Positions 24,295 to 36,561 of a DNA stretch of 64,000 nucleotides are shown here, in pieces (within the stretch, counting starts at the first letter, position 1; each line of letters starts with the position of its first letter). The DNA is taken from the NCBI RefSeq assembly GCF_008831285.2, contig NC_045149.1, forward strand, positions 20,103,035 through 20,167,034. The letters are read 5' to 3'. The notes under the pieces are model-generated. The model saw only the letters and a program-made list of their open reading frames with translations. It searched no databases and was not told the DNA's origin. The translations under genes were made by a program, and so were the position numbers. This DNA is from Nymphaea colorata (taxonomy: Eukaryota; Streptophyta; Magnoliopsida; Nymphaeales; Nymphaeaceae).

Positions 24295-26230
24295 TCATAT
24301 ACCCATGAATTGAGATGACAGATCCCTGTGGTGCTCATGGATCTCAAGCGTCTGGTACAGAAAGCCATCATATTCAAACATCTGCGGACTGGTAAATTCA
24401 CCAGAACATGGTGTCATAAGTTCACCCTGACTATAATATGCACCCAGATCAAGGTTACTCGATTCATTTTCCAAAGTGTAGTCCCTTTCAGATGGAAAAA
24501 TTGGAAAACCCATTGTATCAGCGGGTTGCCACATGTTCACCGAATTTTTGATACATTGATCTTTCAATGAGTCATGTACCTGCATGCGGAAGTTGAACCG
24601 TCAAAAACTGAAACGCCAATAAGTGTAAACTGTAATGCTCATCTCAATTGTTTGTCTGACTCCAGTTCTCAAAGACATTTTCTTGCCTTTGTATGTGCGT
24701 GCTTTTGTGTTTATGTGCAACAAAAGAAAACATAAGTTTTGCACCTTTGACGTGTTGCGTGAAAGATCTCTCGAGACGTTATGTGTTTTAGGAGTTCCAA
24801 ATGTCTCGAGGTCAACTCCCATCTCAGATATATGCAGGGTTGATGCTCTGGGACTTGTATCACAACTTCCTTTATGAGAATGCATGTCCTGAGATTTCTC
24901 CAATGAAAACAGTCTCCGTTCTCCAGATGTTATTCTAACGGGGTTAGAATCATTCATTACAGAAGCCATGCTTCTCTTCTTTCTGGCATCGGCAAGTTGA
25001 TCACCAGTCTTTTGGCCTTCATTTCTCTTGACAATCCGGCAGAGGGCAAAAGGGCTCTGGTGAAAAAGATTTCGTCATTCAATTGTATTGCAGATAAACG
25101 CCAATCATTCAATCCTTAAAGAATGATCCACACCCAACATTGCTATTCAATTACACACACAGGACGGCAATTCAGTTCGTATCTCTAATGTGCAAGATAC
25201 AAGTAGTATTCGAGTGCAAGATACAAGTAGTATTCGAGAGTGGATGCTAAGTTTTAAGAAGTATACCTCCACAATTGAAGACCCTTGAGTTGAAGCGTCG
25301 TAAAGACGATATTCATGCATTACCCAATCAGTACGATCTCCCAGAGGGGCTCTTCCAAGATAGAAAACCAAGGTTTTCTTCAAGCCTGTAACAGAACCAT
25401 GGCACGGTATGTGACGATCTTTTCCAGTGGCTTTCCAATAACCTGATTTGGTAGCTCTATTCGTACGTGAGCCATTTGGATACTTCCTGTCACGAGGACA
25501 GAAGAAGAACCACTCCAGATCTCGCTTTGGAAGGAAAGATTTGTCTGTAACACCGAAAGAAGAATAAGATCTCAAGTAATGGGGGATATCCTCAAGTGCA
25601 GAACTGGAATTTTGAAAAGAAGAGTGTTTGAAATCTGAAACTGAGATAGCACAGAAGAAAATGGCAGTTCATCTCCAGCACTAACTGAGACAACAATGGG
25701 AGTCCATGTTATCATAGGAGAAACTCTGAGTCCGCAAGCTACTAGAAGCTTGAAAAGTAGTAAAAAAATATGCAGCAGAATTTTGGTAAAATTGGTCTAC
25801 ATTATTCATTATCCAAACTTGGTTTATCGAACAGTAAGAAATATTAGATACATATTCTAAGGTTGCAAATATCTGCTGCTGGTTTTAATACTGAATTTTG
25901 ATAAGTAAAGCTTACACGGCATGCTACTTTCAAAATGAAAGGATGGCCGTTAAATTCACAATGTAATAATCTTTTGACAGAATGAATGTGTGTGTGTGTG
26001 TGCGTATGTATATGCATGAAAATACATCTGATATCAATGTCACGGCTTCAAGAAAATTTAAGGAGAAGCATACCTGGTAACTGCCATGGATCAAATTTGT
26101 ACAATTCAACCTCTGGAATGACTTCAAGCTCCAACTTGAGCCCATCCACTTTCCTCTTCAAGTAATATCCCACCAATTCTTCATCAGTTGGATGGAATCT
26201 AAAACCAGGCGGCAGTGCCGTTGGTCCCAT
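24295..26230 (-). CDS. NAC-domain transcription factor (NAC071/NAC096-like)
   Basis: Exons on the minus strand: 26230..26074, 25544..25267, 25056..24745, 24579..24295; 343 residues. The NAC domain fills residues 1 to about 160: [19 protein letters not shown] (A), the C block DPWQLPDKSFLP and [30 protein letters not shown] (DNA-binding region), [20 protein letters not shown] (D) and [13 protein letters not shown] (E). The variable C-terminal half is Ser/Glu/Asp-rich, as in activation regions. Subgroup assignment rests on DPWQLPDKSFLP and the [12 protein letters not shown] stretch. An alternative last splice, ATGG|gtatat at 24303 to an acceptor before 24213, would replace GI-stop with a 31-codon exon ending at 24119 (372 residues). 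The gene is divergent from the PPR gene 10 kb away. Confidence 0.93.
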
Positions 26231-26799
26231 TCTCAGTCCTGTGGTATGTATGATTCTAAATGCTCAGTTCTACAGGAACTGGAACCAAATGCAGGACCAA
26301 ACTTCCTCGGATATGCAGATAGGAATTCCTCGAATCAACAAAATGCAGAATCAGTAAAGGCTCCGTTTGACAGGGGCCTTTTATATCAACGTAAGCCAAC
26401 AAATAAACTTTCTCTTAGCTCACTCAGAGCAAGGACCCCTTGAAGGACTTCTACTAACTAAAAAGATGTGTGAGTTTCACAATCTGAGTAATTCTGGGCA
26501 ACGCAATAGGCAACACAAATCCAGCAAAAAACTTGAGATTTGAGTACCCTCTTTCTTATTGCAGTTGCACCAAAAAACACTCAAATTTTAGTAGGAAAAA
26601 AAAAAGGAAATTTGATCTACCTAGACGGAAAATTGTTTACGTAAAACGACAACTGCCAACCTAAACTACAAGAGCTTCAACTTTACCCAGATCAGTCTAA
26701 AACTTTGAACTTGGGTGGTTGAATAAGCTTATCTAAAGAAGAAAAAGTCTGAAACTCCAGCTTGAAAAAGAAATTTTGGGTTCCAAAATAACTGAACAG

Positions 26800-26886
26800 A
26801 CAGAGAGAGAGAGAGAGAACTAAGCTAGAGGGGGGGAGAGAGAGAGAGCCATGAGCAATAAGAGCAGCCACTGCTGATCTATATAG
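26800..26886 (-). promoter_or_regulatory. Core promoter and GA/CT-rich leader of the NAC gene
   Basis: On the minus strand a TATA box, ctatatag, spans 26886-26879. Downstream are two pyrimidine runs (plus-strand gagagaga at about 26802-26818 and 26831-26848), which would fall in the 5' leader. Such CT/GA tracts are candidate BBR/BPC-factor sites. A 5'UTR intron is possible between here and the ATG at 26230. Confidence 0.5.
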
Positions 26887-28465
26887 GGAGATGCTTCCAA
26901 TATGAACCAACCGAAAGTTGAAGGTGCCTGTCTGAAGTGATCAAAATTCTACAGAAAGTGGGTCCATATCTTAAACCGTATTCACACAGTCAAGCCGTCT
27001 CTCTCAACACGGGGAAGAGTTGGTTGCCAATTATTAATTCATAATACAAAACCTTTTGGACGGCTCCTCTTCAGCCTTTGAATCTTACTTCTTCACTTGC
27101 CATCATATTCTTTGTGTGCTGAGCCTCAATGCCACCAACTATTTCATACTTTGATTGGCCCAAACGCCTTTCTCTTTTTCATGTTTCCGAAATATCTGTG
27201 CCATTGCTGCAAATTTTGCATGGTGTAGCAGTTGGTCTTGCTGACCTCGTCATGAGGTGATGTACTTGCCCAATGGCTCAGCTTTCCCCTAATAGATAAT
27301 TTCATGATTCATCTGTGGACCAAAGTTCTTCATGCTTCACAATGTCTAAATATGGAGTAAGAATTGTCAGACAAGAACCTACTGCCATTATGCTTAAACT
27401 CGGACAAAATTTCAGTTTTTTTGTTCCACAGGATTTTTGTTTTTCCAAGTAGATTTGTTCCATAGTAATTGCTTTTCCTTTTCCATTAGCCCATGTAAGT
27501 TACTAAGTTCTGAATTCTGAATGACAAATATGAGTTCAGAATTTCGAGATCTGCAAATTCAGGACTCAATTAAATCAGGCATTCCATTGTACAGAAAAAT
27601 TTTCGCCTATCTTTTTAAACTGGATGTCGATTCAAAGATATACATGTCTTCAGAAGCAGGGCAGATAAAAGTACCTGTCCTTGTAGAATGAGAAATGCTT
27701 TATCGGTTATGTAGAAAAAAATTATGATGCCATGAATATGATGATGGGTTGTATCGATATGCAGAGGGAGATGGAGCAGAGAATGGGTAGCATGACCCCT
27801 GAATCATGGAGAATTTTCTCTAGCAACTACAGGATCTCGTTGGAGCGTCCCCATTGAGATGCCATGAGAGATACAGTCTGATCAGCAGAAGGCAGATCGA
27901 AATGGAATCAGAAACTGCCAGTTTTAAGATTCTCAAGTTCGACAGAGATATTTAGATACATAAAAACTTTGACAAGTTCTCCTTGCTAGGGACGATAAAC
28001 TTCTAGATCTGTAAAGGTGAATTAATCTGTCCGATTCAATGGAAACCCATCCCGTCAATCTCGGAAAAGAACACATAAAAAAGGAAGGGAGGAAGAAAGA
28101 AACTCAGGGTCTTCGGACTTAATGACAGGAAAACTTGTGGAGAACTCAGAAACACTAATCTCGTCTTTGGAATTAAGGACGACCAATTGACCCATTCAAG
28201 ATCTTCTTTAATGGGGCTACCAACATGTCCTTGGTCATTGGATTAGACTGATTGACTGAAAATCATTGGTTATGGAGGATGATGATGACGACTTAATGGC
28301 GTTAATGCTTCTTTTCCCCCCCTCACTTCAGTTCTTTAATTAAAGGGGTAGTTAGGCTTACGTTGTATGAACTTACTGCACTCTTAGTGTCTTTGATTTA
28401 GATTAGCTTATTGACTGAAGAAGATGACCATTTTACCTTTTATATATTCACGCCCGTGTGCGTAG

Positions 28466-28484
28466 GGCCGCACAGAGTGCGGCC
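28466..28484. repeat. Short GC-rich hairpin
   Basis: ggccgcac-agagt-gcggcc forms a 6-7 bp stem with a small loop in otherwise AT-rich DNA. It is embedded in a GC-rich island (about 28451-28500). Function unknown; possibly the end of an element. Confidence 0.5.
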
Positions 28485-29048
28485 GCTCGTGCTCCACTCG
28501 TTTATAAAGTGAGTAGAGTTCGAGAAGAAATAATAATAGGATAAAATATCTTCCACACAAGCTTTTTCTGAGTTGGTAGGGTACCTCGTTCACATATAGG
28601 CCGATGCTTTTCAAGAGAGTTTATCATGCAATCAAAGAAATTGATCTTCTCTTATTAGAATGATAAAGTGATGTTTTAAGATCTTAGATCCATGAATTTA
28701 AGGTCAAACCTCCTCCACATCGACTTTAAATTCATAGTTTTTAACATGTAGCATAAATTTAAAATTCATGCTACTATTAAACTGAGGATCTCTCAAAACA
28801 CACCTTTTATGCAACTTCGAATCTAAAATCCAAAACCATCAAACGACCTAAATGGATTTGAGAGAAGAAAAAAATAATAGCTTGACAAGTATTGGTTCTA
28901 ACGAGTCGAGCTAGAGTCCAACTAAGAGTGAAGGATATGATGTGGCTAGCATCAAAGTTTTATGCCATCGAGAGTGCAACTAAGTCTCAGTGCTCATACG
29001 TAGCTAAGAGAGACGCACGTTGGATATAGGGTAGTGGTTCGTTGTGTC

Positions 29049-29180
29049 ATTTTCTCTATGCTAAGATCAGGGGTGGAGCCAAAAAATTTTTCTTACGTGG
29101 GCCAAATGGTCCCAAGGCTTCAACTAAATAAAATTTTTTGGAAATTTATTTTAAAGAGGCTGGCTATGTTTATTCAAAAA
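29049..29180. mobile_element. Probable non-autonomous element fragment
   Basis: Begins ggggtggagccaaaaaattt followed by ttcttacgtgggccaaatgg. This resembles the termini of a widespread class of plant non-autonomous elements. No matching second end or target duplication was found, so it is called a fragment. Confidence 0.35.
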
Positions 29181-32100
29181 TTTTACAGGGGCCAAAACTA
29201 AAAATGTTGAAATTCAATGGTGATGCTAAAACCGAGTTTAAAGCCTGGTTTCGAGAACCTTAATTGTGTTTGATAGCATCGAAATTCATATTCAATGATT
29301 ATCTGAAGCCCCTTTTATGTGGGATCCACAGAGTAAACAAACACTGGATTTGACCACTATGTGAAAAAGAAGACTTGAGATCTCCATATGTAGACGAAAC
29401 CTCATATTTGAGTATGACTATACCCATATACGCTGCATTTTGCATTCGTGGGAAATGAAGATTCTCACGTCTGCAAACCTAAAATTTAGGGCATGAAAGT
29501 TAATTCCAGTAAAGAAAAGGAAACAAACAGTTCTTTTGTTCATTAAAGCAGCAGATCTCCTCATAGCAAATCTATTAATTTATTACCAAGGTTTTGAACT
29601 TTAGTTATTGACAGGCCTATCTGTCAATTCCTTTGGACATGATACTTATCTCTTTCTTAATGGTTTGACAGTTATCTCATCCTTTTCTTTAGCCTTACAT
29701 CCCATCTCTTCCCCACTTCTATGCCTATTTGGAAATTTTGAATTTTGTCCATAATTGCCCCGAGGGGCATAGCTCAAACTGACAGACTCAGGGCATGTTC
29801 GAGGTGCATTTGCAATTCAAAACCTGCGGGAGGCTATGCTCATTGCAGTAACAGATGAGTGAATCTTATATGCAAGTTGAAGCTCGCAGATATATGATTA
29901 CCTGGTATCAGCACAACTTTCGACCTTAAATGCAAGGAAAAGGAGGAGGGAATCAGCTCTCGCCGAGCGATGAGATAATCCTCTCGCTCACCCATAATTA
30001 TGTCCATTGTTTGCTACACATTTATACATTTTTTTCAAATATTCATCAATTTTGTAATAGAATATTACAATTTGTACGTAGTGTGCTAGTCAAAAGCTAA
30101 TAGCCTAGCTGCCTAATAATAATAATACTTATGATGAGTAGATTTTATGACTTTTGATGTCTCGAAGCATGGAATTAAAGAGAATGAACCAAAAAAAAAT
30201 GTCTGAGACCAATTAGTGGAAAGAGAAGTTTCGGAAAAAAGAGTATTAAAAAGAAAGTTGGCTTATCCGTGTCTCTGTTGGAAGTGCTTTCGGTTCATTC
30301 GAACCCCACTTTCATTCATTGGTGATGTTGTCATGAACGATCAAAGATTTTTGCTCGATTAAAAAATTTGGGACATTTTTTCCCAATTTTGAATATGTTC
30401 ATTTTTTTCTCCTGCCTGTTTTGAGCATTACTTTATCATGTTGGTTGTACTTTAGTTCTTGAAAGAGAAAGTTGGCGTAACTTTTGAGTTGGAAGACACT
30501 TTTTTGTTGGTCTTGTACTTTTCTTCTTCTACTACTTTCTCTCTTTTTTTTTCAAGAAAAAGATGAAGTTGTCAAGCCAAAACAGTAGGTAGCACACAAG
30601 TATGGGACATGAAGAATAACAAATGAAAAATTTATAAAGCATGTCTAATATTTGGGTAACTAACAAATTACCGCTCAACTTTTGAAAGTTAACAGACAAC
30701 AAGTGTTCAACTTTTGAAAAAAAATCTCAAAGAATTGCTCATCAAAAGAAAACATAGGTTTTTAATATAAAATTGTCAAAATATCCTTTTATTAAGAACA
30801 AAGATATTCTTCTACTCAAGAGATTCATTTTCATTGTTCACTTAAGATTGAAAATTAAATTTTCTTTGGTAGGCAGCTCTTTAGAACTTCCTCCCAAAAG
30901 TTGAATGCCTGTCTGTTAGCCTTCAAAAGTTTGAGTGGTGATCTGTTGTTTGCTTGAAAATTTTGTGCTTTTCTACTATTTTCAGAATAAATTTATATGC
31001 AATTTAATGCAGTGGTTTGTTGGCTTCCTTGCCTTGTATGGCAATCACATCAAGTGTATTTTTACAAGGTCAACAATCTCCAGCATTCATGTCGGTGCAA
31101 GGTTTCCGGCCTGCCTTGTCTTCACATGGAGAGGGATCAAGTTCATTAACTCCATACTTTTTTTTTTTTTGTGTTTCCAAGAAGAAAAAAACAAATGGGG
31201 GGAACTCACCAAATTTTGGTCCTACAAGACTGCTTGTAAGCCCTTCTCTCTTCTTTTTTTTCTTTTGGCACTTTCACTCAGGAAAAATTTTATCTTGTTT
31301 TCAATGTCTTTTTTGCATAAACAAGGAAATGTTCGCGAAATATTGTTTGTTCTTGGTTGAGCATTATTCACATATCTTTTTATTCTATTTGGAAGAAAAC
31401 ACCCTTACATTGACATTAGGTCACCACTTTCAAGTGAGTAGGATCAAGAGTATTTTGTTCTACCGTCTAACTGAGAGCCGAATTCCCTTGTTCTACCTCT
31501 CATCCTCTAAGGATACCAAACTTATTTTTGGTGCTTCAGAATTATGCTTCTGCTATGTTTCAACTTGTATATCAATATCTTGTTCTTTCTTTTGCAGCAA
31601 AAGAAGTTTATGTCATGAGAGCTAAAAAATGAAACTGACCGTATACCAACCTCTGCCATGTCCATTGCACCATACCCCTCGCGAATGATTAGGTCAAGAC
31701 TTGATTGTGTTAGCTAAAGACTTAAATTTCATATTCTTTTCTACGCTTTAATGAAAATACTAAACTAGATGACAATGGCCGACGTGGAGCCATTCCCCCT
31801 AATCTAGGGCTGCTTTGACTTTTCCTACATATAAGGGTCAATATCATTCGAACCAGCAACTAGCTGTCTACCAACCACTAACCCAAGTCAGTGCACAAGC
31901 TCGGAGTTATTGTTGGGCAACTTTTCCTATAAGATTCCTATATAAATATTACACATAAACTTATGTATTCCTTTGATATTTCGAATAGCCCGGCTCTCTG
32001 TTTTAATAGGGATCAAATTTTTGTCAATACTGGTTGTGTAGTTCCATCTTCATTGTAATCATTACATGGTTCATTAGTAAAGCCACACTAAGACCATTTT

Positions 32101-32223
32101 AGAGACCGCATTTTTGCATCAAAATTCATTTCAAAAGAGTTTTTTGATATGGAAGCGACAAAACTAGTTGGTGGGGGTTTACAACCTTTGGAGGCTAGCA
32201 ACTAACAAAGTCTCTCATTCCTG

Positions 32224-32475
32224 AGAAGGTTGGTGCAACATTCGAGGTGGGAGATGGTAGGTTGTCAGTTTTCATTTCAAATCCTCGATGCATCAATTCT
32301 TTATGTTGCAAAAGGAGTGATACTCACATACAAGTTAAATTAGTACGGTAGAGATAGAACTAGACACCAAAAACAAACCTTATACTTGGGGGACGAGAGT
32401 TTAGAAGGAGCTTTGGCTCTACTTTGATGGTAAGATAAAATATTTTTCCTATTCACTAAAATGTTTTCCTATTCA
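32224..32475 (+). mobile_element. SINE-like copy 1
   Basis: Aligns colinearly with the copy at 32990-33235. Shared order: a B-box-like atttcaaatcc, then cgatgcatcaattcttta-gttgcaaaa, gtgatactcacatacaagttaa, accaaaaacaaaccttatac, and a 3' part ggctctactttgatggtaagataaaat with a ttcctattcac tail that is duplicated. It is non-coding. Confidence 0.6.
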
Positions 32476-32989
32476 CCCAAAAACCAAGAAAGTCTCTTAA
32501 CCAAAGTGTGATTTCTTGAACTTGGCAGCTAAGTCAAGAATGTTTCTTGTGTCAAAGAATAAAGAATGAATAATTTGTTCTAAAAACCTTTAAGTGCGAA
32601 TATCGGACTAGGCAAATCTTACTTTAGCAAAAGGATTATTTGAGTTCATATACATGGGGGTAAGAGAAATATAGACCTAATGTCAACCAGAATTCTCCTC
32701 AAGTATCTTTAGCTTATATTTTAGAAGCTAACAGGTAACTAACTTATTAAATAAGTTGGTCTCTGGATTAATTTTCATAAAGCCTAATAGTTCTAGGTCT
32801 TTGGGAGGGATAGAGGGGGTGGGAGATCTTTTCCCCCTTTTTTTTCCTCTTTAACTCTTTCCACGCCACTAGAATTCATTCTACTTTTCTATATCATACT
32901 GCTTCCTTCATTCAACCCGCTTTATTCTTGGTGGAGAAGGAAAGTTGCTTTGAATTGGAACAAGCTAAATGCATTAGAAGTCATTTCAA

Positions 32990-33235
32990 AAGGTTTGGGA
33001 TAATGGTTGAGATAGATGTTGTAGGTGGATACTTTCTGTTTCGAATTCTTGAGGCGTCAATTTTTTGTACTGTAAAAAAGAACCACTGGCGTGTAAGTTA
33101 AAGCATGATGGATGTAACATCCTGCAACACCGAAAGCAGACCTTATACCTTAGAAAGATAATGGGTTGGGTGTGATGTTCAACTCTATTTTGGACAATAT
33201 GATAAAATGTTTTCTTGTTCACTCAAAAATACAAT
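32990..33235 (+). mobile_element. SINE-like copy 2 with recognisable A and B boxes
   Basis: A pol III B-box-like gtttcgaattc lies at 33038-33048, about 30 bp after an A-box-like ataatggttgag at about 32999. Downstream sequence (gaggcgtcaattttttgtac, gcgtgtaagttaaa, gcagaccttatacctta, ttgttcactcaaaaa) matches copy 1. The layout fits a tRNA-derived SINE with an A-rich 3' end. Confidence 0.65.
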
Positions 33236-33952
33236 AGAAGTCAGGTCCAAGTGCACAGCCCAACTATCACCAAAAATCTCATTTGAGGTCAGATCCATTT
33301 GGGACTTTAATTCTTGCTAGAGACTTATTGTAACACCAGTTCCACTCGTAATTTAGAATTTTCCATTTGAAGATTAGATCATGATTTCAAGATCAGTTTG
33401 TGAATAGAATAGAGGGGGACTACTAATCCATTGATTCAGCTGAATCGGCCACAAAATTTTAAAATATATATATATATATATATAGACATATATATATAGG
33501 AAAAAATAAATATAAAAAATGTTACAAAATCATAAAGTATATTAAAAATATTTAAACTGACCATGCAACCAAACGTGTTTGCTGCTATGCGACCTAAATC
33601 TAGTGGTGGAACTGGGTGTGGGCAGGTGCCTATTTTATCCATATATTGGTTCTTCAACCTAATTAATGTACTACATATTAATACCCTTCAAATATCAAAT
33701 TTCTTATATTGGTACCCTTTAACCACAAATTTCTTTCTCGACATTGAATATTTCACCTAGACTATGTGAAATAGTAGCGGTTATAAAGAAGCCAAAGCTT
33801 TAATGTTAAGCCGCTAAATGTTATCTGCATGTAAAGTGATTCAGCCTTAGAAGATTCGTAGTTACACTTCAAGAAAGTAACTAAATACATTTAAAAAGAT
33901 AAAGTAGAGGGGGACCTTTTGTTTCAATATTTGGAGAAAGATACATGGAAGG

Positions 33953-34170
33953 TTTGTGTTGGGCGTAGCACAATTGGTCAGTTTGAGGGATGCATGCATC
34001 ATGAGTTTAATTTTTTTTAACTGTAAACAGTGACATGCACAACACTCGAATTGAAGTATCACTTGTTTGCTTAGCCTGAGGGATGTACATGTCTTTACTT
34101 TGACTTCTTTTAACCGTAAACAGTGGCAGTATGCACGACATTCAAGTTGAAGAGTTTACTATATGGTCAC
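33953..34170 (+). mobile_element. SINE-like copy 3, internally duplicated
   Basis: An A-box-like tagcacaattggt starts at 33966, and a decayed B-box (atgagtttaat) follows about 33 bp later. The body phrase (taactgtaaacagtg-catgcac-acactcgaattgaag) occurs twice, at about 34016-34065 and 34110-34155. It corresponds to the middle of copies 1 and 2. Confidence 0.55.
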
Positions 34171-35424
34171 TTAGGACTTGAAGCAGCCTTTGAACTCTAG
34201 GACGAGAAAAATGATATATTAGTTATATATTTAATATTTTTATGAAAGAAGCTAATAAGATTTTTTTTTTTTTTTTGAGACATAGGAGTTTCATGTCACC
34301 GCAATCTCCTTGCCCGTGGAAAAGGTCGGAACAATATTATTTTGTGGCTTTCAACTTTATATTAAAAGAATTTATGCCCATACGAACTTTAGATTAGTTG
34401 TTGTCAAAATCGGCTTGTGAATTGAATCAGCCAACCCAAAAAAAAGTCAGAGAATCAATTGAATTGAATTGGATCTGAAATTATGTGGATTAGATCAAGA
34501 TTAATGATATATTTTATGTAAAAGTTGCAAGTCCTATGGATTACCTCAAGATTAAATACATATTTACATAAAAATCACTGAAAAAATTAAAAGAAAATTT
34601 GAGAATATTAATCACAATTATAGAAATTGCACCATGCATCTCCCATGTACTGAATCGTGTATCGAACAAAAGAAGGGTCCGATTCTATTTCCACTGATTC
34701 TCAAAATTCCCAGTTCCTTCTAGCCGATTTTAACAATGCTATTACAATTTACAAGGTATTTAGATATCTGTTTAACCAAAATACAATTACACTAAACATG
34801 AGCCGGTTCGAGCTAGAGCTGGGTCTGCACGAGCTTCACTTAGGTCGGCGATCAAGCTTGACTCATTTAAGCTCAAACTTAGCTTGCAGAAGCTAAGCTC
34901 GATTATATGGTGAACTTATGCAGTGCACCTGTAACCTTAAACCGCAAGCAATTTGTAACGTATTTGAATTAGAAAATGTGGATAGGATTTGGATCAAATA
35001 TGTTATAACGGTTTAAAAAAAAAAATTGGATATGAAAAAGAAAGTTAACATTCAACTGAAAGATTGGAATAGATTCAAAATGACATCCAATCAGACTCAA
35101 ATTCGATTTTAAATAAACATGCAGTTTAGTATTATTCAGATTTGGATTTGGTTTAACTAAATAACTTACATTTAATAACCATATATTTTGGAAGCCGGTT
35201 CCTAATGTAGTTGGTCTTTAGTTGTATATTTAAATGATGGATTCATATTCAGTTGTGAATTTAAAAGTTAGATTCAGATTGTACATCTGAGTCTAACCAA
35301 ATCTGTCGGCATCTAAGGGTTGAATCTGGATCAATTAGTCCCAGGTCATGCTGTATAACTAGTTGGATTGGTTAGTTGGTAAAAGTCTGGTCTAATTGGA
35401 TTCGAACTTATCGCTCTCATACAA

Positions 35425-35427
<3 letters not shown>

Positions 35428-35499
<72 letters not shown>
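35428..35499. repeat. (AT)n microsatellite, about 36 repeats
   Basis: An uninterrupted alternating A/T run of about 72 bp. Just before it, 35355-35405 has tRNA-like boxes (tggttagttggt and ggattcgaac, about 35 bp apart), so it may be the tail of a SINE-like insertion. Confidence 0.95.
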
Positions 35500-35501
<2 letters not shown>

Positions 35502-36561
35502 GAAGCTTTTTTAATAAGAGATTTTTTTAAAAAAATGCCAAATTACATTTTTGTCAACCTGAAAAACAAAAAATTGGCTAGTTAAATGGGTAAGAATGTC
35601 ATTCAGTAGAAGATTGTAACAGTTATAAAATATGCAGCTACATTTATTAGAGTTCATTTCACTTCCTGCCCTTATTTGACATTTTTTGAGAAGCTAAGAA
35701 TTTATCTGAAAAGCAGGAAAGGTAATGGTTTTTCTAAATTATAAGCAAAATTTAAAATATAACTTTCTTATTAGCTTTAGATTTTGATCTGGATCCTAAC
35801 TAAACCCAATTTTTGAAATTATCCAAATTCATATTATATCTGAAGCTCAACTGTTGAATCCAATATTATATCAAATGCAAAATCTAATCCAATCCGAATT
35901 TAAGTTCTAACTGATATGAACATGGAAATTGCATACGGATTTCAGATTAAATATATCAATTAAACCGATCCATTTGCACTTTGTGTCCACATCTTGCTCT
36001 CGTACATCAAAATAATATCCTTGCCGATATAAAAGGAAAGAGGAGAGTATGACTGTACTTTAGCTTTGCTGGATATGGATCTAAAAGTATGCTTGACAGA
36101 AGGTCCAGTTTGATGTAAATATACGGAGGAGTGTCAACGGGTCGGACCTGCGCCGATTACCGATATCCATAGATAGGCTTGTTTGAGAACCGATGTCGAT
36201 CGAATCCCAGTAATCAGGTCGAATCAGATTCAGATTCAGATTCAATTCTTCTTTTTTCTTGAGCCCATCCTGAATCTGAACCCCTACCAAAATCCAAATC
36301 TAAATGCATGTAAACATGACAAACATCTGATCTTAAATTCCGGGCCTGAACACGAATCCAGTTGTGTGGATCCAAATCCTGATATTTCTGATTGTTCTTT
36401 CTTTACAGATATTTCATGACTCTACCTCCCTCCCTCTCTGCTGCAGAAGATGAAGATAAGGTTCTTATTCTCTGCACCCAAATAAAGTACAGAAAATATT
36501 TGAGAAAGAATTTCGTTATAGGAGACGAAATCTATTCGCAACTGAGGCTTCTTTTGTAGCC

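Larger units (their letters stand above)
26887..36561. other. Long repeat-bearing intergenic region
   Basis: Nearly 10 kb without a supportable gene. It contains a GC-rich hairpin near 28466, an element fragment near 29049, a cluster of SINE-like copies (32.2-34.2 kb), AT microsatellites (33465-33500, 35428-35499) and stretches rich in gatttggattcagattc-type words (35.1-35.4, 35.8-35.95, 36.1-36.4 kb) that look like decayed elements. Overlapping open frames at 30935-31625 have no recognisable domain and sit in a T-rich context. Confidence 0.6.

Noticed and set aside
30935-31625. Overlapping plus-strand open frames of 141 and 202 codons
   Set aside because: Both are T-rich, hydrophobic translations in two frames of the same DNA, without a domain, good start context or splice partners.
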